A DNA stretch of 64,000 nucleotides from Diprion similis (taxonomy: Eukaryota; Arthropoda; Insecta; Hymenoptera; Diprionidae). The notes beneath the pieces were generated by a model that saw only the letters and a program-made list of their open reading frames with translations, had not been told where the DNA came from and did not search any database. The position numbers and the translations under genes were made by a program. Of this stretch, positions 38,128-50,812 are shown piece after piece. Positions within the stretch are counted from its first letter, which is position 1. The number at the start of each line of letters is the position of its first letter. Where the stretch lies: assembly GCF_021155765.1 (NCBI RefSeq), contig NC_060114.1:5084001-5148000 (forward strand), given 5' to 3'.

Positions 38128-41100
38128 TTTTTTTTTTTTTTTTTTTAGAACCTGAAGAAAAATCTGGGGACAAAGACGAGGAAGAGAAAACTGAAAACAA
38201 AGATGATGAGAAAGCCGACGAAAGCAAAGACAAAGAAGAGGGCGAGGAAGAAACGAGCAAGGATGCCAACGAACCTGAAACTGTTATCGATTTAGCTACC
38301 GAGGAGAAAGACAGAGAACCAAGAGCACTCCACAAAACTAGTAGCATATTTCTCAGGAATTTAGCGCCAACTATTACTAAAGCTGAAGTCGAGGCGGTGA
38401 GTACGAAGACAACTTGAAAGCTGGAAATTTGTCATTGGATAGATATTTTATTTGCAATGTATAAAGAAATATGAGTAATTACGAATCTCATATTGAAATT
38501 TCATGTTGACCTTGAATTCAAGTTGTTTGTTCTTGTTCTAATGTATTCTCAGATCATTGTTTTCTAAATAATGCAAAGTCGAAGAATCGAGAGAGGATTT
38601 TGTTAATTTTTTTTTTTGTTTTTATTGCATTCTGCCTCAATGATCTATTTTCAATGACTAATTAGTTGCAAAACTTTTCATTTATTCAGTTTTTGATTAT
38701 TTTCAAGTGTTTTTCGTATTCCATCTGTATGAATCATTTATTTTCATTTGACAAATTGGTTTCACAACAGTTTATTTATACAGATTTGGATCATTTTCAA
38801 TCATTTTTTATCTTTGTGAATCATCCATTTTCAATGACGAAGCAGCTTTAAAATTGTTCAGTTCCTCACTTTTGGATGATCGGCAAGCGCATAAGTAGAA
38901 AAGATTTACACATACTGATTTTCAACTAGAATAGAAAAATGTGGCAGTTCTGTGGTTTGAATACCGGGGCAAATCGTTCCTCGAACAATGTAGCAACTTG
39001 TTTTAAAAAAGATGAACATGAACAGGCTGCTGTTTTCTTCCCATACAACATTCCGCCGTGTCTAATTTGAAGTTTAACAATATACAGATGTGCAAACGGT
39101 TCCCTGGCTTTCTGCGAGTCGCTATCGCCGATCCTCAACCAGAGAGACGCTGGTTCCGCCGAGGATGGGTGTCTTTCGAGCGTCAAGTTAACATAAAAGA
39201 GATCTGCTGGAGCCTGAATAATATAAGAGTACGTATACCTAAATATAATTTTTCAATTCTCTTTCTCGTGAGAAAAGAAAGTTCTTGTATTCACGCTGCA
39301 GAAAAAAGAAACAGAAAAAATAAATCATGTTTCGCATTTTACAGCTTCGAGACTGTGAACTAGGTGCAATTGTTAATCGGGATCTTTCTCGGCGTATTCG
39401 AACGGTCAATGGACTTACTTCGCACAAACAAATCGTCAGACACGACATAAAACTCAGTGCGAAAATCGTCCACAATTTAGACAACAGAATAGGACTTTGG
39501 AACGAGGATAAGAAAGATGGAAATGCTTCGAAAGAGGGCGTTGATGGCAAGGATAGCAGAACCTCCAACGAAGTGGAACAAGCTGTACGTATTTCTTTGT
39601 TTATCCTTCATTCGATTCATTCTTACTTTGGTTAGTGGCTATTCAATTGTGGAATTTGAAAAAATCCCGTTTCTTTAATTCTAGTTACTCGTTTTGAATT
39701 CTTGAATCCTCAATAATATCTTAAATAGATTGATTCGTTTTGTTTATCATCCATGAAAATTTCTAGAGTACAATCTTGAAAGTTGCAAAAAAGAAAAAAA
39801 CCTTTCAAAATATTTTATACGACTCGTGTTTTCACCTCGAAAAGATATCGTTATTTCTAAAAGATGTAACAGATCTTTCTGGTTAAAAAATGCATTCAGC
39901 AACTTTTTTCTGTCAAAACACGATAACCCATGATGTTATGAGACATTGTTCAGGCATCAATTAGGGCATATAGTTATCTGTTGTCTGAGTATGTTTTTTC
40001 AATATGTAATCCGTGTAGTCACATTGGTTTAAAAAAAAAAAAAAAAAATTTCAATAGGCATTTGGACTCTCTTCGAAAAATCCGGTCCTGAAGAATATAA
40101 CGGATTATTTGATAGAGGAAGCATCAGCCGAGGAGGAAGAACTTCTCGGTATGTCAGGAGACCAAGAGGAAGGACAAGTTGGCGGCGATGGCGATGGTCC
40201 CATAGAACGTGACCCGCTGCTTATAAAGGTACTCTATGAAACTTTGCTTCAAGAAAAGAATTATCAGCGAAATTAGAATACGAATCTAATTCCAGGGGGT
40301 AACGAGGCGATTTTTAGAAGGTGCGAGAGTTCGATGTTACGTCCATTTTTTTTTATATAAAACCCATGTATTATCAATTACATGGGAAACGTTTTAAACG
40401 TCATATTTGGAACACGAAAAATGTTACATTTTAACACGATTCACACAGTTATTTGAGGAAAAAGGAGGAAATTTTCAGAACTAAATTTAATGGACAGTCT
40501 GTTATTAAAATGAAACAACAATAATCGAAGTAACTGTATCTCATTGCATTTCATTTACCTGTAATACCTGAATTCTTCATTTTGGTTTACTTCAGGTTCT
40601 GGACAGACTGGTTCTCTACCTGCGTATAGTGCATTCCGTGGATTACTACAACCACTGTGAATATCCGAACGAAGACGAGATGCCGAACAGATGTGGTATA
40701 ATGCACGTCAGAGGATCTCCGCCAACCGCCAAAGTATCTGCGACTGAACTTTCCGAGTATTGTCGTAATTTTGAGAGCAAGATGTCCGTATTTCTGACAC
40801 CCATGGCAACAACTACCTCCGATGAATTCGACAAACTTGGCGCTAAAAATTCTGAAGCGTATCCTTTTCTTACAAAATTATTACTCGTCTATAATTTCAC
40901 ATGTTTTACGTTCGGTACTGCAATTTACTTTATGCATTGAATTGAACGGTTCGTTTCGGTTGTATTTGAATCAGTTACATTGGTGAATGAACAAGCTATT
41001 GCCTTGTAACGGCTTCTTTTGAGACTCAATTTTGAAATTTATTTTGTTTTAAATTTGACGTTTGAACTATTACTGTGTAAGCAATCGGAAAAAGAATTCA

Positions 41101-44100
41101 GCGAAACCCTCCATTAATCGGTTAATCGTAACCGCTGATTAACCGATGAGTAAGAAAAACGATTGATCGATGAATTGGAAGAACTATTTCAATTTGCTTC
41201 TGTAGTATTAGAATGGCACTCTAAATACATATCCTTAACATCGTCGTCATCGATTAGTGAGGTGGAAAAGTTCGTACAAGCGAACACGCAAGAGCTTTCG
41301 AAAGACAAATGGCTTTGTCCTTTGAGCGGGAAAAAGTTCAAGGGGCCGGATTTCATCAGAAAACATATTTTCAACAAGCATGGCGAGAAGGTAGCAGAGG
41401 TAAAAGCTGAGGCCGAGTATTTCAACAATTATTTGAAGGATCCGAAGCGTCCTCAGCTCTCTGAACATCCGGGTAACAAAGCGCCTGTTAGAGAAGGACC
41501 TCGTGATGGATTTTCACCTTACGGTGGCGCAGTGTGAGTGATTTAGTCATATTACAAACAATGAATAAGCACCCAATTTTATAATTATTCCTAAGTCTGT
41601 ATTTATCAAGAAGTTTGATGGTTTTTCTTTTTTTTAAGTTTATACGCTACCTCTGTCAACAAGTCGACTACTTTGTAGTTTTTACGAGCGCTAATGTTCA
41701 TTACTTATTATTTGGTAATAAGCGTCAGAATTGTAGAAGCAGAAAATGACACCGTGCACATTCAAATAACATATTTGAGAAAAGTTTCTACAGATAGTTT
41801 GATTGGAAAATTTCATTTGCCTTCTCCCAGTAGATTTGGGGGATATGGCGGAGGTTACGGCGGACGTGGCGGCGGTTACGGTTCTGGATATGGCGGAGGT
41901 GGTGGTGGATTTAGCGGTGGATTCGGAATGCCGCGTCCCAATCGTGGGGGATTCAATCGAGGACGGTGAGTTTTAAACAATGGCAAAGAATTTCTTTTAA
42001 CAATCTCAACATCTACTTTAGAAGCGCATGCTGTAACTTGTTCGTCGTGACACCGATAACAGAATTGTGAAACTTTACTGAAAATCTACACTGAAAGAAA
42101 TTCCTTCTTACAGTTTCCACATAGTTCTTACAAAACATGATAGTTAGAAAAATAATTGCTTAATTTGGCATTTTTAAAATTTTTTTCATTATTTGATTTA
42201 GTACAAATGAACAACGATTTCAAAATTTATGATTAAACTATGACTTACACTGAAACTGATAATTTATGACTGCAAATCTAGCAATTGCGCATGCGCTCTA
42301 CAAATTTTTCACCTATCAGTGAATGAAAGGAATGGCTGGATTGTCTAGTTTGCATCCTATTTTCTATTGTATAAGGGTCACGTAATGATTGCAGGGCTGC
42401 TCCAGACTCGACGTCAAGGCCTGTTATTAGTTATAACGACTTGGACCAGCCTGACATGGACATTTTTTAAGTTTTATATATCCCAACCTGATTCATTTTT
42501 CTCCGTTGCTATCTCTCTCTCCCTCTCCTTCTGTTTCTTGTTCTTTTTTCCCCCCCTATTTGTGAATTATTAACGCTTCAATTGAGGATATTAAACTGTA
42601 ATTTCAACACCATTTGTGTCAATTGAAAATAGCAAATTTCCATTGATACGGGGTTTAATAACGCAAAAAAACAAAAACAAAAAAAAAAAAAAAATACCAA
42701 TCTCTCTGATTTATGAAAATTTTCTATCGACTTTTTATCTAGATTATTTATACTTTGATTGATATTCAACGACGCGTGATAATTGCCCAACACATGTTAT
42801 ATCGCAGTATCACAGAATTTAAATACGATAAAACAATGAAAGTGATCCTATTTATATTATATTTGGGAACAATGACTAAAATTTTACAATGAGAAAGTCA
42901 AAAGAAGTATTTTTATAACAGCGTGTATAAAGTAAATTTTTTTTTTAAAGTGATTTCCGTGCGTAAAGTGCTGTCTATTTATATTATATTTCCTACTTTT
43001 TAGCATAACTGTATCGAAATGACCTCACTTTCTGCACGTTATGCCAAAAAGTAGTACCAAGTAGCAGATTACGCACGGAAATGACGATCAATCAAAAAGT
43101 TGCTTCCTGCGCGCGCTGTTATAATAAAAATAACGTTCAATACGCATGCGTAAGTTTTTACGACCTCGTACAATCATCGCACGTAAAAACTTACTTCACG
43201 CACTTGTATAGCAAACTAATTTACACACATCAGAATATACCGTGTGCCCGTGTGGAAAGTGCGCACCTTATGCGCATGCGTCAAGTTGTTCGAATTTTAT
43301 TGGCCGACAGTTACTGCCGGATTAAGCAACCGACGCAATAGCAATCGCGACTATCAGAAAATGTCCCTAGGAGGCGCACCGTTAGCTGTAGGCTCCTAGG
43401 GACATTTTCTGAAAGTTGCGAATGGTATTGCGTTGGGTACTCAATCAGGCTGTAACTGTCTGCCAATAAAATTCCAACGACTTGACGCACGCGCATAAGA
43501 TGCGCACTTTCCTTATGGACACACGGTATATGGGCGTTTATTATTTTTTTTTAATTTGGTGATAGGCACGTTATTGAAAATTCTAAGCTAGCAATAAACG
43601 TCTAGTTAGGCATATATTATTCGATTTTTTACTTAACTTTTCATAAGAAAGTCAATCATTCTTTAAAGCTGGATTAGTATTATCTATTAGTCTAAACACC
43701 TATGTTGTCCACTTTTTTTTTTGTAATCGATAGATTTTCAAACGTTTTCTTTCCGGTTCTTTATTAATATTTACATTTGATCTTATTCGAATTCTCGTTT
43801 TTTTTGGTTTCGCTGTAAAGTATATTTTATTCAGCAATTCTTTCACAACTTAAGTCACAAAAGTCATAAAATAAAAAGTAATTCAAATTAAAATTTTATA
43901 ATATTCCTGAAAAATTCTTTATAAAAGTTTTAGTTTCAATCAACTGGACAAGCTATTCAGTTGTTGAAATAATTTTCAATACCCAAAACTCGTTTTTGAT
44001 GTTACAAATTAATAAAAAATTTATACCTGTATTCTGACAGTTCAAATAAAAAAAATATTTATAAACACTAAGCTTGTATGCGATTGATGGTTTCAAAAAA

Positions 44101-45280
44101 ACTTTTGTAACTCGAGAATATAATCGATTTGCGCCTCTGTTGATTGAAAGAGATAAACAATTGATCAAATCTCAAATAATAATAATTATTGTTATTACTA
44201 TTATTATGTTAGTTTTTTGATGTCAGTTCTTTTTGTGAATATTATTTGATATCGTGTTTAACCATGCTAAAAACTTCATACTAAACTTTTTACGGTAATT
44301 GCTAATTATTTCAACAATTGAACGATTAAATTTCTTAATTTTACACGAGCACGATGGAGATATTCGTTTAAGTCGGTGAGACGAAAATCTATCGTTGTTT
44401 ATAAAAAAAAAGGTAAAAACTCATTCACAAAATGGGTACAAAACGCTTTAATCGGCGTCATGAATTTATTCATTATGGCCTTAGATCAAAAGTAACTTTC
44501 TGTATATAATACATATATATATGTAAATATATAAATGAATGATAGTAATAAATAATGATGGATCATACGAATAAAAGAATAAATAAAAATCATGGACCCG
44601 GAGGAGATTAATGAAAATATATTTCGTTCCTGATTAATCGTTTCTTTTATTTTTTATCCCACACCAATTTCATCCCTCAGAAGTTCAGTTGATTGGAAAA
44701 TTTGTTAAAGTAAACAAAAAACGTAAAAACTAACAACAAAAACATGTAAAAATATGCTTATTCGTTGCACGATGTATGCGCATCATGTATGTTACAAATT
44801 GCAACCTTTATTTATTCGTATTTCGATATTTCGTATCCCACGTGACGTTTCACCTTTCCTTTTCATCACCATTTCGATTACACCTATTTTTTTTTGAAAT
44901 TTTTACTTCTGTTCTTGCCTGATTCTGCAACGGAATACGGGTATTTAAGAAAAATTGGAATAAAAATGATCTATTCGCCACGCGCTTGAATGTTGTTTGT
45001 TTCTTCTTCCGTGCATTCTAAAACCTGTTGATTATCTTTAAAATCGTTTGTACAAAGACTAATAATTTTTTGTTGTACTGTTTATTTTCTACCTTTGATG
45101 ATGAATTGTGTTCTTTACATTTTGGTACAAGAAAGAAATCTGGTCCTGTCGTCATCACCGAATAAAGTTTATTCTTGTTCTATTTTATCTCTCATTTTCA
45201 GTGGTGGCGGAAGCGACATGAGGCCAGTGATCCACTACAGAGATCTTGACGCACCGAGGGAACCAGACGAATTTATATAA
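29981..45280 (+). CDS. SRRT (Ars2): ARS2 / Serrate RNA effector molecule homologue
   Basis: Fifteen coding exons join in phase: 29981-30105, 31108-31368, 32097-32291, 36084-36150, 36509-36771, 37099-37286, 37396-37530, 38149-38396, 39088-39228, 39345-39584, 40058-40228, 40596-40858, 41258-41533, 41831-41965 and 45202-45280, giving 928 residues. ARS2 is a nuclear adaptor of the cap-binding complex that steers Pol II transcripts to microRNA processing, histone-mRNA 3' formation or decay. Recognisable parts: N-terminal [13 protein letters not shown], an RG/Gly-rich stretch (to about 128), the helical AVKRYN-like block ([16 protein letters not shown]), an acidic Glu/Lys region with a Ser run (about 260-480), the RRM-like core ([27 protein letters not shown]), [20 protein letters not shown], the C2H2 finger CPLSGKKF…HIFNKH (about 780-805), a Gly-rich tail, and the C-terminal [12 protein letters not shown] motif. 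AATAAA candidates follow at 45300, 45528 and 45766. An alternative last exon lies at 42395-42470. Confidence 0.93.
32383..32425. repeat. (TA)n microsatellite
   Basis: About 20 TA units in the ARS2 intron after exon 3. Confidence 0.9.
33660..33850 (+). repeat. Dispersed repeat in ARS2 intron, relative of Sry-alpha exon 10 region
   Basis: 'cgatatctaagctttcc', 'ctgttttctacg', 'aaagagatcttcgtagctta', 'gactatcttgtaataaaat', 'gtatcgattttcgaccaac' and 'cagcctc' match 22280-22470 in order. Confidence 0.55.
38074..38146. repeat. Poly(T) tract of about 73 bases abutting an ARS2 splice acceptor
   Basis: A T run broken by one A (38126) ends immediately before the AG that opens ARS2 exon 8 (38149). It serves as, and greatly exceeds, a normal polypyrimidine tract. 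The exact length may be uncertain because long homopolymers are error-prone in sequencing. Confidence 0.9.
42395..42470 (+). CDS. SRRT (Ars2): ARS2 alternative last exon
   Basis: Preceded by 'gattgcag', it opens in the phase that exon 14 (ending 41965) requires and encodes R-AAPDSTS then [17 protein letters not shown] and a stop. This parallels the downstream last exon, which encodes [19 protein letters not shown]. The two ends share RPVI-x-Y-x-DLD-x-P, the conserved ARS2 C-terminal motif that contacts the cap-binding complex in other animals. Using this exon gives a 927-residue protein. Whether both exons are used cannot be told from the sequence. Confidence 0.75.
42954..43080. repeat. Short element with TTTCCGTGCGTAA inverted ends
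   Basis: 'tttccgtgcgtaaagtgct' at the left is matched in reverse by 'ttacgcacggaaa' at the right, about 127 bp apart, in the last ARS2 intron. Confidence 0.6.
43231..43535. repeat. 305-bp palindromic element in the last ARS2 intron
   Basis: The left arm starts atataccgtgtgcccgtgtgg and the right arm ends ccttatggacacacggtatat. Arms of about 140 bp run nearly complementary to a centre near 43380 (agaaaatgtccctagga … tcctagggacattttct). Confidence 0.8.
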
Positions 45281-46550
45281 TGATGATAATGATAATAATA
45301 ATAAATAACGCATCGCGACGACTTTTAAACGCAGCACACAATATTACCTGTTTAGTCAACGGTGTAATTTTCTTTTAGTACTATAACACGATCCGTCAGA
45401 TATTCTTTGAATTGGTTTTTCAAGGCTTATATAAAATTTCGTCAACTTTACTATAATTCAGTAATGTATCAATATTACAGAAATTTTGTTGAGGACAGAA
45501 AAGTCAAGGAATCAATTTCAGTGTATAAATAAATGAATATATGTATTTCAATACATTGCGTTAAAAACTAAATTCAGTTGATTATTTAGTGCGATAGGCA
45601 CATGTGCAAGATACTGGATATATTTTACAAAGTAAAGTAAAACCAGAAATTGCAAAAAATCAATTGAACAAAACAGGAGCTTCGATATTACTTTGAATTA
45701 TAAGAAATTTTATTCTGTAGTCTAAGCTTTGGATCAGTGACAACGTACGTACATATTAATTGTACAATAAAAGCCTTTTAGTGGATTATTCTCTCAGGCT
45801 TCATTTATTCACAGTTATATAGACCTCAAGTAGGTACTGATTGATCAAATGTATTACATTCGTAAATATATTTTAATGGTGTACAATTCTGATCTGCTAC
45901 TTATTATACATATATGTATATGCAATGAACTATATTGGGAATAAATTTTTGGTAACGATCCAATTAAGTATTATTAATTCAACTGAATTGGTCAATCGAA
46001 ATATGCGAGAAACTAATGTGTCGCATTGTCTGAATTAAAATGTAGGGAAACTGCAATTTTTTTTTTTAATTAATACAACAATCATCAACTTATAGATCCG
46101 AAGCTTACGAATAGGTATTGTCTTTTTTAACGACCGAAGTACGAACAATTTTATCCAATGCATATATAAAAAATAAAACAATTTCCTTCACACTGACTAA
46201 CATTGTTCAAGTGCGCCACGAATAGAAAATCACCTCTCCGATACATCTGTAAAAACTGAACAACTGCCTAGAAAAACCTGGAATTCTAAGGGAATTTGTG
46301 GTCCTGACTTCAGTAGCCACCCTGTAAGTGGTAGTCACAGTAAAGAAATGCTTCAATTCATTGTTCATTCAATCCATATACAGAAATATATTTTATATTT
46401 ATTTATTCACAAATATCCACAGTAACAAATGATTAGATGATAAAATCGACATGCAACAACACAAATTTCGCGTGCAAATCACAAAATTTATAAGGAAGTC
46501 AAGAAGAAAATTTATTGTTTAAAGGGATTGGACTGAAGAATCAATATTAT
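45281..46550. other. ARS2 3' UTR and intergenic DNA
   Basis: Contains candidate AATAAA signals at 45300, 45528 and 45766. Nothing else is recognised. Confidence 0.4.
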
Positions 46551-46551
46551 A

Positions 46552-46756
46552 TACACCGAGAAAAAAAAGTCGTAGAATCAACTATATGAGCGATCAAGGG
46601 CGGGAAATTGAATATTTATTTGTTAGTTTAAATGTTTAGTTGGATTAGTAAACATTTCGTTAGACCAAAAGATCTTGAATCGACACAAATAAATATTCAT
46701 TTCCCCGCACTTGATCGCTCATTTAGTTGATTCTACGACTTTTTTTTATCAGTGTA
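46552..46756. repeat. About 205-bp palindromic MITE with TA flanks
   Basis: Left end tacaccgagaaaaaaaagtcg then tagaatcaacta; the right end is the inverse (…ttgattctacgac, then ttttttttatcagtgta). Arms continue with 'tgagcgatcaagggcggg' against 'ccccgcacttgatcgctca'. Terminal TA on each side fits a Tc1/mariner-type target, which is an inference. Confidence 0.75.
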
Positions 46757-46787
46757 GTTATAAGATGGCATTCTGAGGAGGAATAAC

Positions 46788-47270
46788 AAGTAAACTGTTG
46801 AAAAAGTCGGTGAAGTTTGGAAACATGTGTATAATAACATCGCGTCAACTAATTATTCAATTCAATTATAGTTTATTTGATTTGAAAGTATGTAGATCGA
46901 GTTTCATTTACGTATTAATTTCATTAATTGTAAAATCGATTAATAAGATGCATTGTTGTTGACAATAACGTCAATCATTCCATTTGGCGATAAATTTTAC
47001 GATGGCCACGACGTCCCAAAAAAGGTTCTAAAAAATTTTCCCCAAAATTTGGAGCAGCATTCTTGGATAGTTTACCCTCTACGTTGTGATTCGAATTTTT
47101 TTTCTCACAAAAAGTAGCGACCGTTTGAATGAAAAAAATATTTTAATAAAGCCCGATATGCATACTTTTGAATGATACAAACCCCAACCGAATTGAATGA
47201 TTGGCTTTCGAGATATTATTAATGTAAATTCTCAAAGTTAACCCACTTTTTCAGCCGTCTACTGGTATTT
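46788..47270. repeat. Dispersed repeat family 'GATGGCTGAA' (copy 4)
   Basis: Begins 'ctgttgaaaaagtcggtgaag', contains 'actaattattcaattcaatt' and 'gtatgtagatcgagtttcat', and ends 'aacccactttttcagccgtctactgg'. Confidence 0.6.
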
Positions 47271-47520
47271 GCCTTCCTTGATGCGTTTTACCGCTGCGCA
47301 ATTAATCAGGAACCTTCTGTACAAAGTTGTGCGATACCAAGAGGATGCTGTAATAGGCGTTTTTCAGGCATCCGTGTTATATCACGAACCCAGTGTACGA
47401 TCGATAAGTAAGATTACAACATAAAAATTGCTAACTTGATTATATGAGGTTCGCCTCACATAGAATAACTCAGTGGTGATTAAAATGAGGTTCATTACAG
47501 TATCGAATAGACATGGTTAC

Positions 47521-48173
47521 TAGGGTGGACCAAAAAAAACTTTTAATTTTTTTTCTTTAGTTACCATGAAAATATCGTCCGAGATGACGAAAAAAAAATT
47601 CTGAAAAGGTTTGAGCTCTTAATATTCATATTAAGGGGTGACGCATCGCGCTTTTCGATTTTCCATAAGAATAACATGGCAAAAATGGTTCTTGCTCCTT
47701 GCGATTTTTATAACTAGATAACGACGCGTCGTACAGAAAATTCATAAACATTTTTTTTGTAGGAAATTGAACGTTCAACGACAAAAGAGGTCTGTTGTCA
47801 TTTTACGATAAATCTACTCCTTCAAAAGTTATTTGAGATTTTTTTGTTGATGTTTGACCTCAAATAACTTTTGAAGGAGTAGATTTATCGTAAAATGACA
47901 ACAGACCTCTTTTGTAGAACGTTCAATTTCCTACAAAAACATGTTTATGAATTTTTTGTAAGACGCGTCGTTATCTAGTTATAAAAATCGCAAGGAGCAA
48001 GAACCATTTTTGCCGTGTTATTCTTATGGAAAATCGAAAAGCGCGATGCGCCAACCCTTAATATTAATATTAAGAGCTCAAACTTTTTCAGAATTTTTTT
48101 TTCGTCATCTCGGACGATATTTTCATGGTAACTAAAGAAAAAAAAATTAAAAGTTTTTTTTTGGCCTACCCTA
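47521..48173. repeat. 653-bp palindromic element with 8-bp target duplication
   Basis: Ends TAGGGTGGACCAAAAAAAA and its inverse (…TTTTTTTTTGGCCTACCCTA). The arms are almost complementary over about 300 bp each, around a centre near 47845. The direct repeat ATGGTTAC lies on both sides (47513-47520 and 48174-48181). An 8-bp duplication is characteristic of hAT transposons; the element has no coding capacity. Confidence 0.85.
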
Positions 48174-48315
48174 ATGGTTACGATATAAGGTGCCGTGCAG
48201 AAGTATTTGGAAGTATTCTTCGATCATCCTCAGCGCGAAAATGGCGTCTTGCCGTTTGACCAGTCCTTCCATGTTCTGGTTGCATCAGTCACACGCCGTG
48301 ATATCCGTTCTAAAT

Positions 48316-48608
48316 TTCTCTTGGCGTTAACATCGACGCCTCACTCTTATATCAGCCAGCGTCGATGTTAACGCTAAGAAAAAATGGAGGATGCTTACGC
48401 TCTGACGATTGTGCGAATAAAAAACCAGGATCGATGATAAATTTTGGAATTTGGGGGTACTGAAGTGGCTGGTGGAAGAACGCTGGTGTTGATACTAAGA
48501 AGAAAGACGGTTCGAAACGAGAGCGCATTATTTCAATTGCTCAACCGTTATTTTTCTTAGTGTCAGCATCAGCACCTTGTTCTTCCACCTGCCATTTCAG
48601 TACTTCCA
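48316..48608. repeat. Two adjacent hairpins
   Basis: Hairpin 1: 'tctcttggcgttaacatcgacgc' with 'gcgtcgatgttaacgctaaga' (48316-48380). Hairpin 2: 'gtactgaagtggctggtggaagaacg' with its inverse 'gttcttccacctgccatttcagtac' (about 48454-48608). Probably remnants of one or two foldback elements. Confidence 0.6.
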
Positions 48609-49591
48609 GTTTCCCGGCTGCCACAGCCTAATGTTGTGATGTCGCTTCGTCGTTTCTCCGTCACAGTTCTATTGATGACCTGTTCTTCCATGCGTCCGGT
48701 ATAGGAAACCCAGTCCTGCAAAATCCGTCCGTCATTCAGCTCCTTTCACCGCTCATTCCATTGATTCAGTTTCACGAATTGAAACTAAACAAACATAGTA
48801 AATACAAAATTTCAATCGGTTCGACTTTATTGTAACGCAAATTTAATACATAAATTTGAGGACATGCTTTTATACACTGGTTAATTTTATTATGGAGATT
48901 ATGGTGTTTGGTTATTGATACATGGTGCAAAACATCAAGCATTGTACACTTAGAATATATTATGTCAATAATCTACTTGTATCGTATCTCATAACCCTGA
49001 ATCCCACGTAAGAATGGTTCAAAGCCACCTACAAATTCTTCAAACCCCGTAAAATTTGGTCCAATAGTTCGATGGATAGATCTTATACCAATTCCAGCCG
49101 CCAGTTGCAATTGCGCGTAAAGTTAGCGTGTTTTTTGTAGTCGCATTTTATGGTTCAAAAAGCAGCGCATCGAAAATAAATATGTAACTAAAAGCATCAA
49201 ATTCGCTGGCGATTATTATGTGAGTACGTATCAATCGTGGTTTCATACACAGGTCTGGAATATAATCTGTTCGTGGTGAAAGTGTGACCACAGGAAAATT
49301 GATAAGGAGCAATCACTAAACTCCGAGTGGAATGTATAGATTGAAAGCTGAAGTTGACATTTTTTTAAAACTATTATATTGTATTGAAGTTGTCAGATAA
49401 ATCATGTAATAAATTACACGCATTGTTTTAAAACGCTTTATGATTTAACACACGAAAATTTACAGTCAGGATACAATTGTCTTGGCTTTAAAATATTCTT
49501 GTGCGATCTCCAAGACTTTTTTTAAATTAATTTATTCATGACATCAACGACGATTACGGTAAATTAAACAAGAAGTACACATTTTAGAATT

Positions 49592-49617
49592 ACAACAACA
49601 ACAACAACAACAACAAT

Positions 49618-49668
<51 letters not shown>

Positions 49669-49682
49669 AATAATAATAATAT
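49592..49682. repeat. (CAA)n/(TAA)n microsatellite
   Basis: Nearly uninterrupted CAA units to about 49668, changing to AAT units at the right end. Confidence 0.95.
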
Positions 49683-50812
49683 CCCAGATTCTTCATGTTG
49701 ATTTTACCACGTACAAATATAATAAGTATGGAAATGATTATATCGATGTAAGTTGATATAATCTTATTGCCGTCAATTAAAGTGTCATAGTAAGTAGCTG
49801 AGATTTTTTTGAGTTTCTATCACGCACAATTCAGATTAAATTAATTTTAACTTTATTCTGTGACTGACATGGCTTTATTACAGTCACTCTATCACACGAA
49901 CGGATAGAGTGTTCCAAATTCTAATTCGTCAAAGGTACAATTGATTTCACATTTATCTTTTTATTGTAAATGTTAAATGTGTACACTTGTATGTTTTACA
50001 AATTGTGCTACTGTACCGCACGAATTGTTATAACTAATGCATCAAATTGTATTAAACAAAAGAAATATGGAAAGTATTGGAATTTTCGGGAAAATATATG
50101 ATAACTTTCGATTGAACGTAAAGTTTTACTGACAATAGTAATGAAATGACATAGTATAAATGACGGGACGCATGATTCTCGTAAAATTAAAGAATATGTA
50201 AAGCTTTTTTATTGAGAGAAATGGGAAGAGAAATGTAAATAGCAAACACAAAATATAATAAAATAACAGAAAAGTACCTTACCTTCTATAAGTATTTGAA
50301 GAGTCAGAACGAAATTTGCAAAGTTAAAATGAACTTATATTCCGCAGGGAGCGGCAGCGTATCTCTGCTACTTATAGCTGTAAAAGTCTGACGCAAGTGG
50401 AAACGCGTAGTGGATCACACCTTAGTCTTACATATTTTCGTGATCATGACGTGGCAATGTGGCATGCTTTCGAAGTGGGAAAATTGAACCGATTGGTTAC
50501 TGCGCTTAGTTGACATGCCGTGATTCTGCTTTTGCAAGTTTTACTTTATTTTATTCCTAAATTTACATTGAAATTGTCGTTCTAAATTTCTCATATTTTT
50601 GAATACAGAAACTTCTCTTGAGTTACCATAATTTTTGTGTAAAATAGCGATTTTACTTCGGTGAACACCCACGTGTGCAAGTACGACACACCAATAGGCT
50701 TGCTGGAGTGCTTCCTGCGTATTTATCGTTTCAAACCTTAGAGCATATATATTCTAATTGTAAGTTTGCCCTAAAAGTTTGCAACTAAAACTCCATCTCA
50801 TGGCACAAAGCT

